In this document: in pieces, positions 1 to 8,330 of the stretch
Position numbering within the stretch: the first letter of the stretch is position 1
How the letters are laid out: every line of letters starts with the position of its first letter
Assembly (NCBI RefSeq): GCF_015277735.1
Contig: NZ_JADHDA010000001.1
Coordinates: forward strand, 558,001 to 622,000
From: Psychrobacter sp. NG254
Lineage (GTDB): Bacteria; Pseudomonadota; Gammaproteobacteria; Pseudomonadales; Moraxellaceae
Direction: 5' to 3'
DNA: 64,000 bases
The notes under the pieces: model-generated
Told to the model about the DNA's origin: nothing
The model's input: the letters and a program-made list of their open reading frames with translations, nothing else
Database searches by the model: none
Program-made: the position numbers and the translations under genes

Positions 1-117
1 CCTTGTCGAAACATCAGTCATTGACTGACTCTTGAAATATAGTGTTGTATTGGTTAAGCCCAGTACGATACAGCTATCAAAAATCAGTCGTAATGAAGTA
101 AAGTATGGCAAATATCG

Positions 118-546
118 TTACGCTTTATAGCGTATGACAGGTTGGCCGAACTGTACGACTTCAGAGTTGTCTACCAAGATTTCGTCAACAATACCACTTT
201 GAGTCGCTTCAAGAGGATTCATGATTTTCATGGCTTCGATAATACCTAAGGTATCACCCGCTTGAACTTTTTGTCCGACCTTTACAAACGGTGGATCATT
301 AGGGCTTGACGCTGAATAGAAGACACCAACCATTGGTGAGGACTCAACGTTACCCGCTTTTGCTGCAGGTTTTGCTTCAGCAGCGATAGGAGCCGCACCA
401 GCAGTAGGGGCTGCCATCATAGTAGGTGCAGGCGTATCATAGTGACGAGTCAAACTAATATGTTCGTCGTCAGAACTGATCTCTAAATTCACCAGTTCAC
501 TTTCTTCCATAAGGGCGATGAGGGTGCGTATTTTTTCAATATCCAT
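118..546 (-). CDS. accB: Biotin carboxyl carrier protein of acetyl-CoA carboxylase
   Basis: This is the small biotinylated subunit of acetyl-CoA carboxylase, which carries CO2 from biotin carboxylase to the carboxyltransferase in the first committed step of fatty acid synthesis (cytosol). The 142-residue length fits the family. The C-terminal half is a biotinyl domain with the motif EAMKIMNPLEA; Lys107 is the predicted biotinylated residue. An Ala/Pro-rich flexible linker spans about residues 38-65. In relatives accC follows directly; here only 117 bases remain to the window edge and no biotin carboxylase sequence is visible, so a co-transcribed accC beyond the window is inferred. Confidence 0.96.
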   Translation of the reverse strand: MDIEKIRTLIALMEESELVNLEISSDDEHISLTRHYDTPAPTMMAAPTAGAAPIAAEAKPAAKAGNVESSPMVGVFYSASSPNDPPFVKVGQKVQAGDTLGIIEAMKIMNPLEATQSGIVDEILVDNSEVVQFGQPVIRYKA

Positions 547-846
547 AGTTTTTATCTGACCTTATACTAAATTCAAGAAATAGTGTAACTAAATATTGTC
601 TAATTAATTGCTAATGATACCTAGATTCAAGGCAATGAGCAATCAATGTACAGTTGTTAACTGAGGATTTTTACATATTTTGACGTAAGCCATCTCTTTT
701 AGTAAGAAATTCACTGTTATCAACCATCGTCTTTGTGAATATTATCCAATAGAGCAAGGTTACATCTACACGTGTACAGTCAAATCAATGTTAAGCGATG
801 ATTGAGTAGTGATGAGCAATAACAGTATAAAACAGGCTTAACCCGT
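547..846. other. Intergenic region between MATE gene and accB
   Basis: About 300 bases upstream of accB and downstream of the MATE gene, both read on the minus strand. It must hold the accB promoter. I see no gene. The one sharp feature is a perfect 10-base palindrome, TACACGTGTA, at 767-776, which could be an operator or chance. No clear intrinsic terminator for the MATE gene is visible. Confidence 0.5.
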
Positions 847-2214
847 TTAGCCCCACAATGCTGTTAAGCGTTTTTGCTGATACAGCAGGCGCAATGTCAA
901 CAAAATCGATGATAAAAACAGACCTGTGATCAACGCCATCCAGAACCCTTGTGCGCCGATATCAGTGAAACGTACCAAGTAAACACCCAATGGCAATGCT
1001 ACTAGCCAATAACAAAAGAGCGTGACCCACATCGGGATGGTGGTGTCTTGCATACCGCGCAATATACCAGCGACATTGACCTGCCAGCCATCAAACAACT
1101 GATAAGCTAGGGCAAATATCAGCAGATGCATAGACTGAGCTCTAACTTCTGGATTGTCAGTAAAGGCAGCTGCGAGCTCTGGTCTAAACAGCCAAATGCC
1201 AAGCATGCATACGATGGCGATAACCACCGTCCAAACAAGTCCAGTGGCTTGTACTTGACGCAACGCCATGAGGTTTTTTTGGCCAAAGCGATTTGAGACC
1301 ATGATGGTGAGTGCCATAGCAACAGATATCGGTATCATAAACAGCTGTGAGGTGACCGCTAGCGCCACTTGATGCGAGGCGGTTGCGAGCTCACCCAATG
1401 GGCTAATCACCAGTGCACCCAAACTGAATAGACTGGCTTCAAAGAAGATAGAGATACCAATAGGAATGCCAAGTTTTAGCAGTTTTTTGATTTGCGCGCG
1501 ATTGGGACTGGTAAAGCCATAAAAGAAGCGCGTGCTAGCAAACTCACGACGTTTCGTGAAGCTGGTATAAGCCGCCAGTAATAAGACATTTATCCATAAG
1601 ACCAGTGCGGTTGCCACGCCACAGCCTGCACCGCCCATCTCAGGCATACCAAACAAACCATGAATAAAGATATAGTTCAGAGGGATGTCTGCCAGCAAGC
1701 CAATAATACTAATGACGGTCACAGGCTCAGGACGACCTAGTGCTTCACAATAACTGCGCAGTACGGCATAAATAGCCAAGGCTGGAAAACCGAATGAAAC
1801 ACCATGCAAGTACTGTGTGGCGATAGGTTGAATATTCTCAGGAACACCCATAACCCCTAGCACATTGGGTGCCAAGTTTACGATGATAAAACCAATAACC
1901 CCAATGACGCTTGCGGTCCACAAGGACTGCTGTGTGATATGTGGCACCTGATTGTGCTGGTCTTGACCGATGGCCTCACCAATAAGCGGGGTGGTGGCGA
2001 TTAATATACCTGTGGCCAATAAAAAAAGTGGCAGCCAAATGCCAGAGCCAACAGCCACCGCTGCCAAATCAAGTGCAGAAACTTGACCGGCCATAATAGC
2101 ATCGACCACGCCGAGTGCGGCTTGGCAAAACTGAGTAATCAAGATAGGTAGTGCAAGTATGCCTAGGCGTAGGCTGTAGCTTTTGAAGTCTTTAAAAGAT
2201 AATGGAAAAACCAT
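847..2214 (-). CDS. MATE family multidrug/Na+ antiporter (NorM-like)
   Basis: A 455-residue inner membrane protein that fits the MATE family of cation-coupled drug exporters in length and hydrophobic pattern (about 12 membrane segments in two homologous halves). The N-terminal half has the typical QFCQAALGVVDAIMAGQ segment in helix 1-2 and GSGIWLP shortly after. The ATG at 2214 was preferred over a TTG three codons upstream; neither has a strong ribosome binding site. The substrate cannot be told from sequence. It lies alone, with the next gene upstream separated by over 500 bases containing a MITE-like repeat. Confidence 0.9.
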   Translation of the reverse strand: MVFPLSFKDFKSYSLRLGILALPILITQFCQAALGVVDAIMAGQVSALDLAAVAVGSGIWLPLFLLATGILIATTPLIGEAIGQDQHNQVPHITQQSLWTASVIGVIGFIIVNLAPNVLGVMGVPENIQPIATQYLHGVSFGFPALAIYAVLRSYCEALGRPEPVTVISIIGLLADIPLNYIFIHGLFGMPEMGGAGCGVATALVLWINVLLLAAYTSFTKRREFASTRFFYGFTSPNRAQIKKLLKLGIPIGISIFFEASLFSLGALVISPLGELATASHQVALAVTSQLFMIPISVAMALTIMVSNRFGQKNLMALRQVQATGLVWTVVIAIVCMLGIWLFRPELAAAFTDNPEVRAQSMHLLIFALAYQLFDGWQVNVAGILRGMQDTTIPMWVTLFCYWLVALPLGVYLVRFTDIGAQGFWMALITGLFLSSILLTLRLLYQQKRLTALWG

Positions 2215-2320
2215 GGTGAGCAACTTTTTATTCTTTACAGTAATTGTTATTAAGATAGTGATTATTAGTAAGTAAACACTGTCATCAGTAAATCAAAACT
2301 GAGGCAGCATGAGAAGGTTA

Positions 2321-2491
2321 GGGCATGTCCTCAATTCAAACGATAGTCCTATAACTGGGCTAAAAATGGCTTAAATTTTGCCAAACATCGTCAAATAGTT
2401 AGTCAATATCTCAATATTATCTACACTATTTTTCTCGTTTGACGGCAATTTATCTCATTTTTATCTCCACTTTTGAAATGAGGACACACCC
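2321..2491. repeat. MITE-like element, family A, copy 1
   Basis: A 171-base non-coding element with imperfect terminal inverted repeats: it starts GGGCATGTCCTCAATTC and ends GAAATGAGGACACACCC. It is flanked on both sides by TA (2319-2320 and 2492-2493), as expected for a TA target-site duplication. A second copy lies in the opposite orientation at 29693-29851; the core containing GCCAAACATCGTCAAATAG and GTTTGACGGCAATTTATC is nearly identical in the two. No transposase is encoded, so it would be moved in trans. Confidence 0.85.
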
Positions 2492-2597
2492 TAGTGCCGA
2501 CGATGATACGCTTATAAATAATATGAGCAAGCCTATATCGGAAAAGCGCTAAAATAAAAGCGCAGACGCTAATATAGGCACTAAAACAGGCACTAAA

Positions 2598-2640
2598 ATA
2601 AAAATAACCCGTCAATCCAAAAACTAGATTGACAGGTTAT
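2598..2640 (-). terminator. Probable intrinsic terminator of the hendecad lipoprotein gene
   Basis: A 14-bp stem with one mismatch (ATAACC-GTCAATC against GATTGAC-GGTTAT, arms 2604-2617 and 2627-2640) with a 9-base loop. Read on the minus strand it is followed by a U-rich run, so it suits the gene ending at 2746, about 105 bases downstream of the stop. Confidence 0.55.
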
Positions 2641-2705
2641 ATATAGACTAGATGGTAAAGAAGCAAAGATACAATGTCAACGTTCAAGAGACCTTATACA
2701 CCCTG

Positions 2706-2740
2706 CAAGCGCACTCTACTTGAAAATAGAGTAGCGCTTG
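2706..2740 (-). other. Stable hairpin after the lipoprotein stop codon
   Basis: Arms CAAGCGC-ACTCTA and TAGAGT-A-GCGCTTG form a 13-bp stem with a single bulge, a few bases past the stop at 2746. There is no U-run on the minus strand, so it may be a 3'-end stabiliser and not a terminator. An alternative pairing closes the loop TGAAAATAG, which also occurs in a hairpin at 26952-26972. Confidence 0.5.
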
Positions 2741-2745
2741 TTTAC

Positions 2746-3786
2746 CTACAACGATTCAGGCAAATCTTGTACCACGGCTTGATAACCGATTAAGGTATTA
2801 TTCTCATCAAATGCTTGTACGACGATTGCATAATTGGTGGCGTTGTCTGGAATGATTGGTGCAAACTGTGTTTCAAGATTACTCAGTACTAGGTTCTGTA
2901 CATAACCGTTCGCACCAGACTCGGCTTTATTGACATCGATTTGGCTGACCAATATATGCTTGGTATTGGCAGGGTTTTGCCATGTGATGGTTTTTTGACT
3001 GCCATTACCGATGACATCGACATCCATATTACCCACGCTATAATCAAGTGGATATGTTCTAAAGTTAGAGCGATCACTGATGGTATACGTCACGTTGCAA
3101 TTGTCTTCGCCACTTGACAGTTTCTTGCCACCTAAACCATCTTGATATTCAAAGCTGCCTTTCCAAGGCGATCCCGCTTCCTTTTCCTCAAAACTACCCG
3201 CAAACGTGGTCAATATATTTGGGGTCTCTAACCCTAAATTACTTACGTATTTAATATCTAAGAACTCTAGAGTATCGAGGCTACCGGTTACTTTGCCAGC
3301 GATATAATTATCTACTTTAATGGCTGAATTTATACCCAATACATTGTTTTCTTGACAGGCCTGCTGCTGATAACTAAAGCTACCATCGACACTGCCTGCG
3401 CCATCTTTACTGATGTCGAAGTAGACAGCGCCAATATCGATGTCATTACTGTCGCCATCATCAATCTCAACGAAATGACCGACATAAAGACCACCTCGGC
3501 CACCTTCTGGTGTTAATTTATCCAAGAATTTATCCAGTGACTCCTCTGGTAAAAATACGGATTCCAAAATCTCTGCCATAGATTTTTCATCATCGCTGAG
3601 CTTATCTTCGACTTCTTTATATTTTTCTTTAACTTTATCTTCCACGCGATTGTATTCATCTTTTACCTGATCTTCTATACGGTCGTACTCTTCCTTTACC
3701 TTGTCACCGTCGCTACCGCAAGCGCTGAGGGTGACACTGAGAATGCTGATCGATAATACAGATAATAATAGCTTGGGTGCGCTCAT
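2746..3786 (-). CDS. Predicted lipoprotein with 11-residue coiled-coil repeats
   Basis: A 346-residue protein of unknown function. The start at 3786 is supported by an AGGA ribosome binding site and gives a classical lipoprotein signal peptide with lipobox LSAC (Cys23). Residues 29-61 are three consecutive 11-residue units (KVKEEYDRIED, QVKDEYNRVED, KVKEKYKEVED), a charged hendecad helix likely to form a coiled coil or lie along a membrane. The rest is Gly/Asp/Asn-rich and probably beta-structured; it contains an EIDDGDSNDIDIG acidic patch and at least two cysteines that could form a disulfide. It is predicted to be anchored in the outer or inner membrane facing the periplasm. I do not recognise a named family. 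Confidence 0.8.
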   Translation of the reverse strand: MSAPKLLLSVLSISILSVTLSACGSDGDKVKEEYDRIEDQVKDEYNRVEDKVKEKYKEVEDKLSDDEKSMAEILESVFLPEESLDKFLDKLTPEGGRGGLYVGHFVEIDDGDSNDIDIGAVYFDISKDGAGSVDGSFSYQQQACQENNVLGINSAIKVDNYIAGKVTGSLDTLEFLDIKYVSNLGLETPNILTTFAGSFEEKEAGSPWKGSFEYQDGLGGKKLSSGEDNCNVTYTISDRSNFRTYPLDYSVGNMDVDVIGNGSQKTITWQNPANTKHILVSQIDVNKAESGANGYVQNLVLSNLETQFAPIIPDNATNYAIVVQAFDENNTLIGYQAVVQDLPESL

Positions 3787-3938
3787 ACATGAATCCTGAT
3801 GATGGTTATAAAGAATTAATAAAAATAGAGGGTGATGGTTACCTATAGAGCAACACATCTCTGGGCATAAATATAGTAAGTGTTAAGCAGTGAAGGTCTC
3901 AATAAACAGCCCTTGATAGCATTGATATTATTCAATCA

Positions 3939-4436
3939 TTATGGTAAAAACTGGTTTTGATCGCCCAATAGATCAAGGGTGTCTGCCATATCCATAATCG
4001 TCCGCCAGTGTTTGGGTGCTAAAGGGATCACGGTCAATTGCTGACAGCCTTTTCTGAGCAGTAGTGAGTCCTCAAGCGCAGGCAAAAACTTTAGCTCTGA
4101 CAATGGCAAAACGTCAGTGAATGCTTGCTCAAAAGTAAGGTCAACCATATACCAACGCGGCGTGTCTTCAGTCGCGATAGGGTCATAGTGACGATGCTCA
4201 GGGTGAAACTGGGTCGGGTCAGGGTAGCCTGCTTTACTGACGCTCATAATACCAGCGACGCCAGAGGGTTTGGCACTAGAGTGATAAAAGAACACTTTAT
4301 CACCCACTTTCATGTCGTCACGCATAAAATTACGAGCACGGTAGTTACGGACACCATCCCAGCTGTCTGTGCCTAATCGTTGTAAGTCATCTATACCAAA
4401 AAATTTGGGGTTGGATTTCATTAACCAATACGCCAT
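3939..4436 (-). CDS. EVE domain-containing protein
   Basis: A 165-residue single-domain protein of the EVE (PUA-like) family, related to eukaryotic THYN1; many members bind modified bases in DNA or RNA. Diagnostic features are the start MAYWLMKSNP, the DSWDGVRNYRARNFMRDDM segment, VGDKVFFYHSS, and later GIMSVSKAGYPDPTQF and PRWYMVDL. The start has a good AAGGAT site about 8 bases upstream. It stands alone between the lipoprotein gene and the divergent hemW, with no restriction or modification genes nearby, so a housekeeping role is more likely than a defence role. Confidence 0.9.
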   Translation of the reverse strand: MAYWLMKSNPKFFGIDDLQRLGTDSWDGVRNYRARNFMRDDMKVGDKVFFYHSSAKPSGVAGIMSVSKAGYPDPTQFHPEHRHYDPIATEDTPRWYMVDLTFEQAFTDVLPLSELKFLPALEDSLLLRKGCQQLTVIPLAPKHWRTIMDMADTLDLLGDQNQFLP

Positions 4437-4693
4437 ATGTTTTATCCTTTACTTAATTTTTAATATTGCCATGGTCGGCTTTTTATTAACCAACTCGCAA
4501 GTGTTCTTCTCATAAAGTTTCTATATACTGCCTATCATTTGCTACGGTTAATAGAAGCTTTATACGTCATTTTGTTAATAGTTTTATGCTATATCAGCTT
4601 TTCTTTCAGCCATCTAGCCGTTATCCTAGCGATATTTTTAATGACAATCGTCATTGAATATTACACCATGCTCATCACATAATAAGTTGATTT

Positions 4694-6037
4694 ATGCCCC
4701 AAATGAAGGCTGACAGTATGCCAAGCGACCGTGCCACATTGAATCTCACTGAAAAGACCGTAAATGATGGTGTTATCAACGTGATGAATATTCCGTTATC
4801 ACTCTATATACACATTCCGTGGTGTGTCAAAAAGTGCCCTTATTGTGATTTTAATTCGCATGAGTTGCCAGTAGACAGTCAGACCTCCATGTACGATGAG
4901 TATGTGGATACGTTGCTATTAGATGCAAGTCTGCAGCAGTCATTGGCACAGGGGCGCACTATCGAATCGATATTTATCGGCGGTGGCACACCTTCACTAT
5001 TGCCAATCGCACAGTATCAACGACTATTTACGGCTCTGCGCAATATCTTTAGGTTTGCAGATGATATCGAAGTCACGATGGAGGCCAATCCTGGAACGCT
5101 TGAGCATGCACCATTTGCGCAGTATCTAGAGGTTGGTATCAATCGATTGTCTATCGGGGTACAGAGCTTCGCCGCTGATAAGCTCACAGTACTAGGCCGT
5201 ATCCATGACCCTGCTCAAGCATTGTCAGCAATTCAAGCGGCTAGTGCTGCGGGCTTTACACGGATTAATGTCGATCTGATGCATGGTTTACCGCAGCAAA
5301 CCATGCATGAGGCGCTCGATGACATTCAGATGGCACATGATGCTGGCGCAACGCATATCTCTTGGTATCAGCTCACTATTGAACCCAATACGGTGTTTTA
5401 TCGCAGTCAGCCTGTTTTACCAGATGAAGATAATTTGGCTGATATTGAGCAAGCAGGACAAGCACTATTAGAGCAACTTGGCTATAGCAACTATGAAGTA
5501 TCCGCATGGTCGGGGGCGTCAGACAAGCCTTGTCGTCATAACGTCAACTATTGGCAATTTGGTGATTACCTTGCGATAGGAGCTGGGGCACATGGCAAAG
5601 TCACTGTTGATCGTAATGCAGGTAATCCTAGCGCATTAGAGCCAACAGAAAAAGCGTCACAGAATGATTTCCTAGCTGAAACTGGCATTTATCGTTTTAG
5701 TAAATCACGATTGCCAAAAGACTATGTGGGAGAGCCTGATACGGCAAATCCAATCGATATATCACCAGGTATAAGTCAAAACGTCCCAAAAATGGTGGGC
5801 TGGCAAGCGATTGATAGTGATGAGCTGGTGAGCGAGTTCATGCTAAACGTATTACGCTTGCATGGCGGCGTTGCTTGGTCATTGTTTGAAGATAGAACGG
5901 GTCTGAAATACGATTATATCGCTGGACAGGTCGTTAAGCTAATAGAGCAAGGGTTATTGGTAGATAGTGATAAACGGCTGCAACCGACAGTCTTAGGTCA
6001 GCGTTATCTCAATCAGATATTACGTGCGTTTTTATAA
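4694..6037 (+). CDS. hemW: Radical SAM heme chaperone HemW (coproporphyrinogen III oxidase-like)
   Basis: HemW binds heme and a 4Fe-4S cluster and is thought to insert heme into respiratory proteins; it was long annotated as an oxygen-independent coproporphyrinogen oxidase. The radical SAM cysteines are in CVKKCPYC (Cys44, 48 and 51), followed by FIGGGTPSLLP, the SAM-binding segment TMEANPGT and GVQSF. The first 30 residues are not conserved-looking, so translation may instead begin at the ATG at 4784 (MNIPLSLYIHIPW), which is where homologues start; neither start has a strong ribosome binding site. A low-complexity stretch before the C-terminal HemN_C domain, around residues 315-365, is probably an insertion. 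Confidence 0.93.
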   Translation: MPQMKADSMPSDRATLNLTEKTVNDGVINVMNIPLSLYIHIPWCVKKCPYCDFNSHELPVDSQTSMYDEYVDTLLLDASLQQSLAQGRTIESIFIGGGTPSLLPIAQYQRLFTALRNIFRFADDIEVTMEANPGTLEHAPFAQYLEVGINRLSIGVQSFAADKLTVLGRIHDPAQALSAIQAASAAGFTRINVDLMHGLPQQTMHEALDDIQMAHDAGATHISWYQLTIEPNTVFYRSQPVLPDEDNLADIEQAGQALLEQLGYSNYEVSAWSGASDKPCRHNVNYWQFGDYLAIGAGAHGKVTVDRNAGNPSALEPTEKASQNDFLAETGIYRFSKSRLPKDYVGEPDTANPIDISPGISQNVPKMVGWQAIDSDELVSEFMLNVLRLHGGVAWSLFEDRTGLKYDYIAGQVVKLIEQGLLVDSDKRLQPTVLGQRYLNQILRAFL

Positions 6038-6090
6038 AACCTTGCAACAGCACGTTTTTTGCTGTGACTTAGAACAAATAACCGAATACA

Positions 6091-6117
6091 AAAAAAGGCT
6101 TACCAATTTGGTAAGCC
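6091..6117 (-). terminator. Intrinsic terminator of the entericidin-like gene
   Basis: Stem GGCTTACC/GGTAAGCC (6097-6104 and 6110-6117) with six U residues on the minus strand. It lies 25 bases after the stop of the small lipoprotein gene. It also sits between convergent genes and could block read-through from hemW. Confidence 0.85.
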
Positions 6118-6142
6118 CTTTAATCAATCTAAAAATACAAAC

Positions 6143-6283
6143 TTAGATTTTGTTTTGTACTTCTTGAGCGCTACCAGAAACAGCATCGCCAGCGCTTGAC
6201 ACGTCTTGGCCAAAACCTTTAAAAGTGTTGCAACCAGTTAGAACAAACATAGCAGTCAAAGATGCGATGATTAATTTTTTCAT
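6143..6283 (-). CDS. Entericidin-like small lipoprotein
   Basis: A 46-residue peptide: MKKLIIASLTAMFVLTGC signal with lipobox LTGC (Cys18), then a short mature part (NTFKGFGQDVSSAGDAVSG...) with the Gly-x-D-hydrophobic pattern of the entericidin A/B family. Entericidins are tiny outer-membrane or envelope lipoproteins linked to stationary-phase or stress responses. The start at 6283 has a GAGGA site 8 bases upstream; a longer upstream reading would add 19 residues and destroy the signal peptide. It is monocistronic, with its own terminator and a plausible promoter. Confidence 0.82.
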   Translation of the reverse strand: MKKLIIASLTAMFVLTGCNTFKGFGQDVSSAGDAVSGSAQEVQNKI

Positions 6284-6311
6284 AATAGTATCCTCAAAGA
6301 TAAATGGGTGG

Positions 6312-6340
6312 TTATAAATAACAACAGTGATACCAAGCAA
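6312..6340 (-). promoter_or_regulatory. Possible promoter of the entericidin-like gene
   Basis: On the minus strand TTGCTT is followed after 17 bases by TTATAA, about 30 bases upstream of the start codon. This is a by-eye sigma-70-like match only. Confidence 0.3.
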
Positions 6341-6544
6341 TATACTAAAGCCTCACTGAAGAGGTGCAGGATAAGACAATCAGGTGTAAATACCATCTTG
6401 TTACCCGTCACAGACATCATAGTGAAAGTTAAAAACCCTGCACAGTATCAAAATGTAATTATTGGCAGTAAACTGTAACTTTTAATTACCTATCGCTCAT
6501 AAATTTCAATAATAGAGCGTTGAACGTTTCTGGAGTAAATAAAT

Positions 6545-7138
6545 ATGACCATTCATATCGTGCTGGTCGCCCCAAAAATGCCAAGTAATACTGGCAATAT
6601 TATTCGCTTATGTGCCAATAGTGGGGCACAGCTGCATTTAGTCAGACCATTAGGGTTTGAGCTCGATGACAAAAAACTCCGCCGTGCAGGCCTTGATTAT
6701 CATGAGTATGCCAATTTGCAAGTACATGATGATTGGGTAGCAGCTCGCAAAGCGCTACAAGCAGCTGACTGTCATGTAGTCACTGCTTTGACCACCAAGC
6801 TAAGCAAGCCGTTCTATGACTACTATTTTGGTAGGCCGTCAGCCACTGAAAACACTGATAAAAGCACTGACGCTATTGATAGCGAGACAGCATCCCATCA
6901 ATCGCCTCATATCGCGCTAGTATTTGGCTCTGAAACAGCAGGTCTGGCTGATGATATACGTGAAGATATCGGTGCTGACAACTGGCTTAGGTTACCAATG
7001 CTAGCAGACTCACGCAGTTTGAATTTGTCCAATAGTGTGGCGATATGTCTGTATGAGATATGGCGACAGCAAGGATTTTTAGGTGATGAAGGACGCAGCA
7101 TTGGTTATGACACCTTGACGGTATATGACCCAAAATAA
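6545..7138 (+). CDS. trmL: tRNA (cytidine/uridine-34-2'-O)-methyltransferase
   Basis: A SPOUT-class methyltransferase that methylates the ribose of the wobble base of tRNA-Leu isoacceptors using SAM. The N-terminus IHIVLVAPKMPSNTGNIIRL is the family signature, with GAQLHLVRPLGFEL next; the trefoil-knot SAM site is LVFGSETAGL and the C-terminal RSLNLSNSVAICLYE. It is 197 residues, longer than the 157 of the E. coli protein; the extra length is a Ser/Thr/Asp-rich insertion around residues 96-120 before the knot and a short C-terminal tail. It converges on tusE with no obvious terminator between them. Confidence 0.95.
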   Translation: MTIHIVLVAPKMPSNTGNIIRLCANSGAQLHLVRPLGFELDDKKLRRAGLDYHEYANLQVHDDWVAARKALQAADCHVVTALTTKLSKPFYDYYFGRPSATENTDKSTDAIDSETASHQSPHIALVFGSETAGLADDIREDIGADNWLRLPMLADSRSLNLSNSVAICLYEIWRQQGFLGDEGRSIGYDTLTVYDPK

Positions 7139-7187
7139 AATGACTGCTATCTAGAAGTAATCAGTATTAAGTCCTTTTAGGATGAAC

Positions 7188-7529
7188 CTATAGACAGTTG
7201 GGCGGCTTGGGCAATCCAGCCAAACGATTTACATGGCGCGCGACCAATCCTGTATTAAACAGCTGCTGTAGTTTCTGATTACTAATGTCTTGCTCCGGTA
7301 AGGTCTTTTGCAGCCATTTAATCAATGGGCGCGTCGCAGGCGCGTGATTGAATTTCTCAAAAAATGCTCGTACTTGCTGCAAAATCTGTAAATGCTCGTC
7401 AGTTAAAGTGACATCTAGGGTGTCTGCCAGTCGCTGCGCAACATCAGGTGTCCATATCTCATGGTCACACAAATGGCCGTCTTGATCTAAGGCGATGTCA
7501 GTTGCTGCTATCGTAGTAGGCATGGTCAT
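7188..7529 (-). CDS. tusE: Sulfur-relay protein TusE (DsrC family)
   Basis: TusE accepts sulfur from TusD within TusBCD and passes it to MnmA for 2-thiolation of wobble uridine in tRNA. The protein is 113 residues with the family pattern LADTLDVTLTDEHLQILQ and ends in PPNCL, giving the essential penultimate Cys. It lacks the second cysteine of sulfite-reductase-linked DsrC, so the tRNA role is the better call. The ATG overlaps the tusB stop (ATGA), consistent with translational coupling. It is the last gene of a tusD-C-B-E order. Confidence 0.92.
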   Translation of the reverse strand: MTMPTTIAATDIALDQDGHLCDHEIWTPDVAQRLADTLDVTLTDEHLQILQQVRAFFEKFNHAPATRPLIKWLQKTLPEQDISNQKLQQLFNTGLVARHVNRLAGLPKPPNCL

Positions 7530-7855
7530 AAGGCAATCATCACCACTTTGTCAAATTGGCTGTCTTGAGTGAGAGTCACCCACTCTGCATCTGTCAATAT
7601 ACGAGTCAGCTTGGTCTCCAAACTGAGCTTGTCAGTGGCGCTTGTCGTAAGCTGTGCGACATCGTCACCCAACGCATATATACCCGCAATGTATTCGATA
7701 TCATGCTCATTTAGATACGCATTGAGCCAGTCGATGAAAGCAGCTGTGGTACCGAGCAACATAATACTATCGCCTTTGCGCCAAGTGCGAGTCATCTCCT
7801 CAGTACTGCGTCTAAGGGTATCCATCGTGCTATGTAATTGATATAAAGTGGCCAT
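7526..7855 (-). CDS. tusB: Sulfur-relay protein TusB (DsrH family)
   Basis: A 109-residue subunit of the TusBCD hexamer, which carries persulfide sulfur from TusA to TusE during tRNA thiolation. It starts MATLYQLHS, as TusB/DsrH proteins do with a short beta strand, and has WRKGDSIMLLGTTAAF, then YALGDDVAQL, typical of the fold. The ATG at 7855 with TTGGATA upstream was chosen over a TTG four codons earlier. The sequence is weakly conserved and the name rests partly on its place between tusC and tusE. Confidence 0.82.
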   Translation of the reverse strand: MATLYQLHSTMDTLRRSTEEMTRTWRKGDSIMLLGTTAAFIDWLNAYLNEHDIEYIAGIYALGDDVAQLTTSATDKLSLETKLTRILTDAEWVTLTQDSQFDKVVMIAL

Positions 7856-7937
7856 AAGGGTATCCAATTGCGTGCTTTATTATTTTATATGTGAGCTGAT
7901 ATGGGGTTTTTTGCCAATAGTCTGGTGGCAGCGCTAC

Positions 7938-8261
7938 CTAAAAAGTCAGAATCTGCTCAAAGTCTTGAGAGTTAATAATCTCTGGAACTAGGGTCAGCTG
8001 TGAGGCCAAATCGGCTGGCAACATGCCAATCACCCAACCACTAAAGACATCATTGGGTAACCAAGCCGCTGGCAAGTCATAAAGCTCAAGTGACTGAAGC
8101 ATACCGTGCAAACGCGACTCAGACTGCATCAGTAGCCCAAAGACAGGAGCATCCAAATACAGCTGCACCTCATGGCCAAAAGTTGCTAGCGTTAGTGCCA
8201 GCGCACAGCCTTCATAGCTGGCCGATTCAGTGGGCGTATTCAGCTGAATTAATAATCTCAT
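7938..8261 (-). CDS. tusC: Sulfur-relay protein TusC (DsrF family)
   Basis: A 107-residue DsrE/F-fold protein (MRLLIQLNTPTES, EGCALALTLATFGHEVQLYLD) and middle subunit of TusBCD. It is structural in the relay and, as in other TusC proteins, has no catalytic cysteine. Gaps of about 70-80 bases to tusD and tusB are wider than in enterobacteria but hold no promoter or terminator that I can see. Confidence 0.82.
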   Translation of the reverse strand: MRLLIQLNTPTESASYEGCALALTLATFGHEVQLYLDAPVFGLLMQSESRLHGMLQSLELYDLPAAWLPNDVFSGWVIGMLPADLASQLTLVPEIINSQDFEQILTF

Positions 8262-8330
8262 AATGTATTCCTAAACGTATTGACCACTGATAAGCGCCAT
8301 AACAAAGAAGCGATAAGTACTTTAATATGA

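Noticed and set aside
2421..2615. A 64-codon minus-strand frame
   Set aside because: It runs across the end of the MITE-like element into the hairpin region and is not a plausible gene.
3939..4436. EVE-domain protein as part of a defence island
   Set aside because: No restriction, methylase or helicase genes are adjacent; it stands alone among housekeeping genes.
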